The notes beneath the pieces were generated by a model. The model searched no databases, was not told where the DNA came from, and worked only from the letters and a program-made list of their open reading frames with translations. Shown here one piece after another: positions 37,252-40,765 of a stretch of 40,765 nucleotides of DNA. Numbering within the stretch: the first letter of the stretch is position 1; every line of letters starts with the position of its first letter. This stretch comes from Mycoplasmatota bacterium (lineage in GTDB: Bacteria; Bacillota_I; Bacilli_A; RF39; UBA660). The position numbers were made by a program, and so were the translations under genes. The stretch covers positions 1-40,765 of the forward strand of contig JALERC010000046.1 of the NCBI GenBank assembly GCA_022763805.1. Direction: 5' to 3'.

Positions 37252-37749
37252 ATGAACAATAAGGGGTTTGGTATTCCACATGTTTTAGCTTTTGCTGTAT
37301 TTGTTTTTGTGGTTGTTTATGTTTTTTATTCTTTTACTTTATCAATAGGTAATGCTTTTTCTAATAGTGGTGTTAAAAATTATAAAAATGTATATAGAAA
37401 ATATCTTAATTCATCTGCTTTAGTTGTTCCTAATAATCAAGTTAGTAATTCTGAATCCCAAGATGGAATGAGTTATGTTGATATGGAACTTAAAATAGCT
37501 GATGCTACAAAGACTTTTATGTCTAGAAAGCATTTAAGTATTAATAAAGATGAAAACTATTATGTTAGTTTACCTAAATTACAATCTGAAGAATTAGTTC
37601 CAGCTTTAACAGATCCAGTATATAAGGCAGTAAATTGTAAGGGTTATGGTAAGGTTGTTAATGCAGAAGATTCTACAATATATAAAGGATATGTAATGTG
37701 TGGTAATAGTTATAAAACTATCGGATTTGATGAAAAATATGCTGAATAA
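37252..37749 (+). CDS. membrane-anchored protein with pilin-like N-terminus
   Basis: MNNKGFGIPHVLAFAVFVFVVVYVFYSF; start 37252 with AAGGAG RBS. Confidence 0.55.
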   Translation: MNNKGFGIPHVLAFAVFVFVVVYVFYSFTLSIGNAFSNSGVKNYKNVYRKYLNSSALVVPNNQVSNSESQDGMSYVDMELKIADATKTFMSRKHLSINKDENYYVSLPKLQSEELVPALTDPVYKAVNCKGYGKVVNAEDSTIYKGYVMCGNSYKTIGFDEKYAE

Positions 37750-37779
37750 AAGTACTAGTTTTAGTACTTTTTATTTTTG
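37748..37779 (+). terminator. Rho-independent terminator
   Basis: AAAGTACTAGTTTTAGTACTTTTTATTTTT. Confidence 0.8.
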
Positions 37780-37790
37780 TTAAAAAAGTG

Positions 37791-37819
37791 TTGACAATAG
37801 GTGGTCAAAGTGGTAATAT
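37791..37819 (+). promoter_or_regulatory. promoter of the str operon
   Basis: TTGACA (37791-37796), 17-nt spacer, TAATAT (37814-37819). Confidence 0.8.
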
Positions 37820-37912
37820 ATTCTTGCATTCAATGTTTAGTTTGCCTCGGCAAATTATTTAAAATATTGAAAATGAAACACCTGGATGTGTGTAAAGAGA
37901 GGAGGACCAAAG

Positions 37913-38323
37913 ATGCCTACTATTAATCAATTAGTTAGAAAAAGAAGAAGTGACAAGGTTAGAAAAAGTAAATCTCCAGTTTTAGGAATTGGATACAATA
38001 GTAAAGAAAAGAAACAAACTAACCAAAATTCTCCACAAAAACGTGGTGTTTGTACTCGTGTTGGTACTATGTCACCTAAAAAACCTAACTCAGCATTAAG
38101 AAAATATGCTCGTGTTAGATTAAGTAATGGTATGGAAGTAACAGCTTATATCCCTGGAGAAGGACATAACTTACAAGAACACAGCGTAGTATTATTACGT
38201 GGTGGACGTGTTAAAGACTTAATCGGGGTTAGATATCACATTGTACGTGGTACTATGGATACTGCTGGTGTTGAAAAACGCCGTCAAGCTCGTTCTAAAT
38301 ATGGTGCTAAAAAACCTAAATAA
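37913..38323 (+). CDS. rpsL: 30S ribosomal protein S12
   Basis: [12 protein letters not shown]...[41 protein letters not shown]. Confidence 0.98.
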   Translation: MPTINQLVRKRRSDKVRKSKSPVLGIGYNSKEKKQTNQNSPQKRGVCTRVGTMSPKKPNSALRKYARVRLSNGMEVTAYIPGEGHNLQEHSVVLLRGGRVKDLIGVRYHIVRGTMDTAGVEKRRQARSKYGAKKPK

Positions 38324-38365
38324 TAAATTATAAGTGTTTTAATATAAATTGAGAGGAGGAATATT

Positions 38366-38833
38366 ATGCGTAAAAGACGTGCAGTTAAGAGAGATGTATT
38401 ACCAGATCCAATATATAATTCAAAACTTGTTACTAAATTAGTAAACAGAATTATGTTAGATGGTAAAAAAGGTGTAGCTCAAACTATCCTTTATGATGCT
38501 TTCGATATGATTAAAGAAAAAACTGGTGAAGAACCAATGGCTGTTTATGAAAAAGCATTAGAAAACATAAAACCAGCTTTAGAAGTTAAATCTCGCCGTG
38601 TTGGTGGTGCTAACTACCAAGTACCTATCGAAGTAAGACCTGATCGTAGTGAAGCTCTAGCTTTAAGATGGTTAGTAAATTATGCTCGTTTAAGAGGTGG
38701 ACATTCAATGGCTGAAAATTTAGCTAATGAAATTATTGATGCATCAAATGGTGTTGGTGCAGCATGCAAAAAACGTGAAGATACTCATCGTATGGCTGAA
38801 GCTAATAAAGCATTCGCTCATTATAGATGGTAA
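38366..38833 (+). CDS. rpsG: 30S ribosomal protein S7
   Basis: [39 protein letters not shown]. Confidence 0.98.
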   Translation: MRKRRAVKRDVLPDPIYNSKLVTKLVNRIMLDGKKGVAQTILYDAFDMIKEKTGEEPMAVYEKALENIKPALEVKSRRVGGANYQVPIEVRPDRSEALALRWLVNYARLRGGHSMAENLANEIIDASNGVGAACKKREDTHRMAEANKAFAHYRW

Positions 38834-38857
38834 TAATATTAGAAAGGAAAACTTTTT

Positions 38858-40765
38858 ATGGCAAGAGAATATAGTTTAGAGAATACTCGTAATCTTGGTA
38901 TAATGGCACATATCGATGCAGGTAAAACTACTTGTACTGAACGTGTGTTATTCCATACTGGTAAAATCCATAAAATAGGTGAAACACATGATGGTGCTTC
39001 ACAAATGGACTGGATGGAACAAGAACAAGAACGTGGTATAACTATTACATCTGCAGCAACTACTGCATACTGGAAAGGTCATAGATTTAATATTATCGAT
39101 ACTCCAGGACACGTAGACTTTACTGTAGAAGTTTCAAGATCACTTCGTGTACTAGATGGTGCTGTTGCATTACTAGATGCACAAGCTGGTGTTGAACCAC
39201 AAACTGAAACTGTTTGGCGTCAAGCAACTGAATTTAAAGTTCCTCGTATGATTTTCTGTAACAAGATGGATAAAATGGGTGCTAGCTTTGAATACAGTTT
39301 AAGTACAATTGATAGTCGTTTAGGTGTTAATGCTAAACCTATCGAATGGCCAATTGGTGCTGAAAACGAATTTAATGGAATTATTGACTTAGTTAATATG
39401 GTTGCTTATCATTATGATGGAAAACCAGAAGAAAATCCAACTATAATTGATATTCCTGAAGATTTAAAAGCAACAGCTGAAGAAAAACGTATTGAGTTAA
39501 TTGAAGCTGTAGCTGAATTTGATGAAGAATTAATGGAAAAATACCTTGCTGACGAAGAAGTATCTGTTGATTTAATCAAAAGAGCTATTCGTAAAGGTAC
39601 ATTAGCTGTAGAATTCTTCCCAGTATTATGTGGTACTGCACTTGGTAATACTGGTGTTAAATTATTACTAGATGCTGTTGTTGATTATATGCCATCTCCA
39701 GTTGATATCGAATCTATTAAAGGTGTTGATTTAAATGGAAATGAAATTGAAAGACATCCATCTGATAAAGAACCATTCTCAGCATTAGCTTTCAAAGTTA
39801 TGACTGATCCATTTGTTGGAAAATTAACATTCTTTAGAGTTTACTCTGGTGTATTAAATAGTGGTTCTTATATTTTAAATGCTACAAAAGGTACAAAAGA
39901 AAGAATCGGACGTATTCTTCAAATGCATGCTAATAACAGAACTGAAATTTCTGAAGTATACACAGGAGATATCGCTGCTGCTGTAGGTTTAAAAAATACT
40001 ACTACAGGAGATACTCTTTGTGATGAAAAGAATCCATGTATTCTTGAATCTATGGAATTCCCAGAACCAGTTATTGAATTAGCTGTTGAACCTAAATCAA
40101 AAGGTGACCAAGATAAAATGGCACTTGCATTACAAAAACTAGCTGAAGAAGATCCTACTTTTAGAGCTAGAACTGATCATGAAACTGGTCAAACTGTTAT
40201 CGCTGGTATGGGTGAACTTCACCTTGATATCATCGTTGACAGAATGAAAAGAGAATTCAATGTTGAAGCAAACATTGGTAAACCTCAAGTTTCTTATCGT
40301 GAAACTCTTACTCAAGCAGCTGATTGTGAAGGTAAGTATGTTAAACAATCTGGTGGTCGTGGACAATACGGACACGTTTGGATCAAATTTGAACCAAATC
40401 CAGATAAAGGTTATGAATTCGTTGATGCAGTTGTTGGTGGTGTAGTTCCTCGTGAATACATTCCAGTTACTGATAAAGGATTACAAGATGCTATGAAAAC
40501 TGGTGTCTTAGCTGGATATCCATTAGTTGATGTTAAAGCAACATTATTCGATGGATCATATCATGATGTAGACTCTAATGAAATGGCATTCAAAATTGCT
40601 GCAAGTTTTGCATTAAAAGAAGCAGCTAAAAAATGTAAACCAGTATTACTTGAACCAATTATGAAAGTACAAGTAATTGTTCCTGATGAATATCTAGGAA
40701 ATGTTATGGGAGACATTACTTCACGTCGTGGACGTCCACTTGGACAAGAATCAAGAGGAAATGCT
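38858..40765 (+). CDS. fusA: elongation factor G (partial, runs off window end)
   Basis: ATG 38858; [67 protein letters not shown]. Confidence 0.98.
   Translation, partial: MAREYSLENTRNLGIMAHIDAGKTTCTERVLFHTGKIHKIGETHDGASQMDWMEQEQERGITITSAATTAYWKGHRFNIIDTPGHVDFTVEVSRSLRVLDGAVALLDAQAGVEPQTETVWRQATEFKVPRMIFCNKMDKMGASFEYSLSTIDSRLGVNAKPIEWPIGAENEFNGIIDLVNMVAYHYDGKPEENPTIIDIPEDLKATAEEKRIELIEAVAEFDEELMEKYLADEEVSVDLIKRAIRKGTLAVEFFPVLCGTALGNTGVKLLLDAVVDYMPSPVDIESIKGVDLNGNEIERHPSDKEPFSALAFKVMTDPFVGKLTFFRVYSGVLNSGSYILNATKGTKERIGRILQMHANNRTEISEVYTGDIAAAVGLKNTTTGDTLCDEKNPCILESMEFPEPVIELAVEPKSKGDQDKMALALQKLAEEDPTFRARTDHETGQTVIAGMGELHLDIIVDRMKREFNVEANIGKPQVSYRETLTQAADCEGKYVKQSGGRGQYGHVWIKFEPNPDKGYEFVDAVVGGVVPREYIPVTDKGLQDAMKTGVLAGYPLVDVKATLFDGSYHDVDSNEMAFKIAASFALKEAAKKCKPVLLEPIMKVQVIVPDEYLGNVMGDITSRRGRPLGQESRGNA

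Noticed and set aside
40139-40445. Two short ORFs in the fusA region
   Set aside because: Alternative frames of fusA, which is open to the window end but missing from the track because it lacks a stop here

Overview
AT-rich, low-GC Firmicutes-type chromosomal segment (Bacilli-like; translation table 11, TGA used as a stop). It is mostly housekeeping and core genes: HD phosphohydrolase, desulfoferrodoxin/superoxide reductase, P-type Ca2+ ATPase, patatin, UvrD-like helicase, YutH-like and YutI/NifU-like proteins, folD, U32 peptidase, upp, anaerobic RNR (nrdD/nrdG), yunB, yutD, NrtR-type regulator, and rpsL-rpsG-fusA (fusA cut by the window end). There are 13 tRNA genes: 12 in two adjacent transcription units plus a lone tRNA-Ala. 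Most notable: (1) a leader-peptide attenuator (18 codons with a CGC-AGA-CGT Arg run, three mutually exclusive helices, terminator) upstream of an M20 deacylase/GNAT operon; (2) a second, independent 18-codon leader peptide with terminator/antiterminator upstream of upp; (3) a class III ribonucleotide reductase whose glycyl-radical domain is a separate 57-aa ORF, missing from the ORF track, between nrdD and nrdG; (4) a YutH-like gene whose 83-codon N-terminal extension has no canonical start codon; (5) an uncharacterised 628-aa protein with an H...STS...E arrangement suggestive of an ADP-ribosyltransferase fold. All calls come from reading the sequence; no database search or folding software was run.
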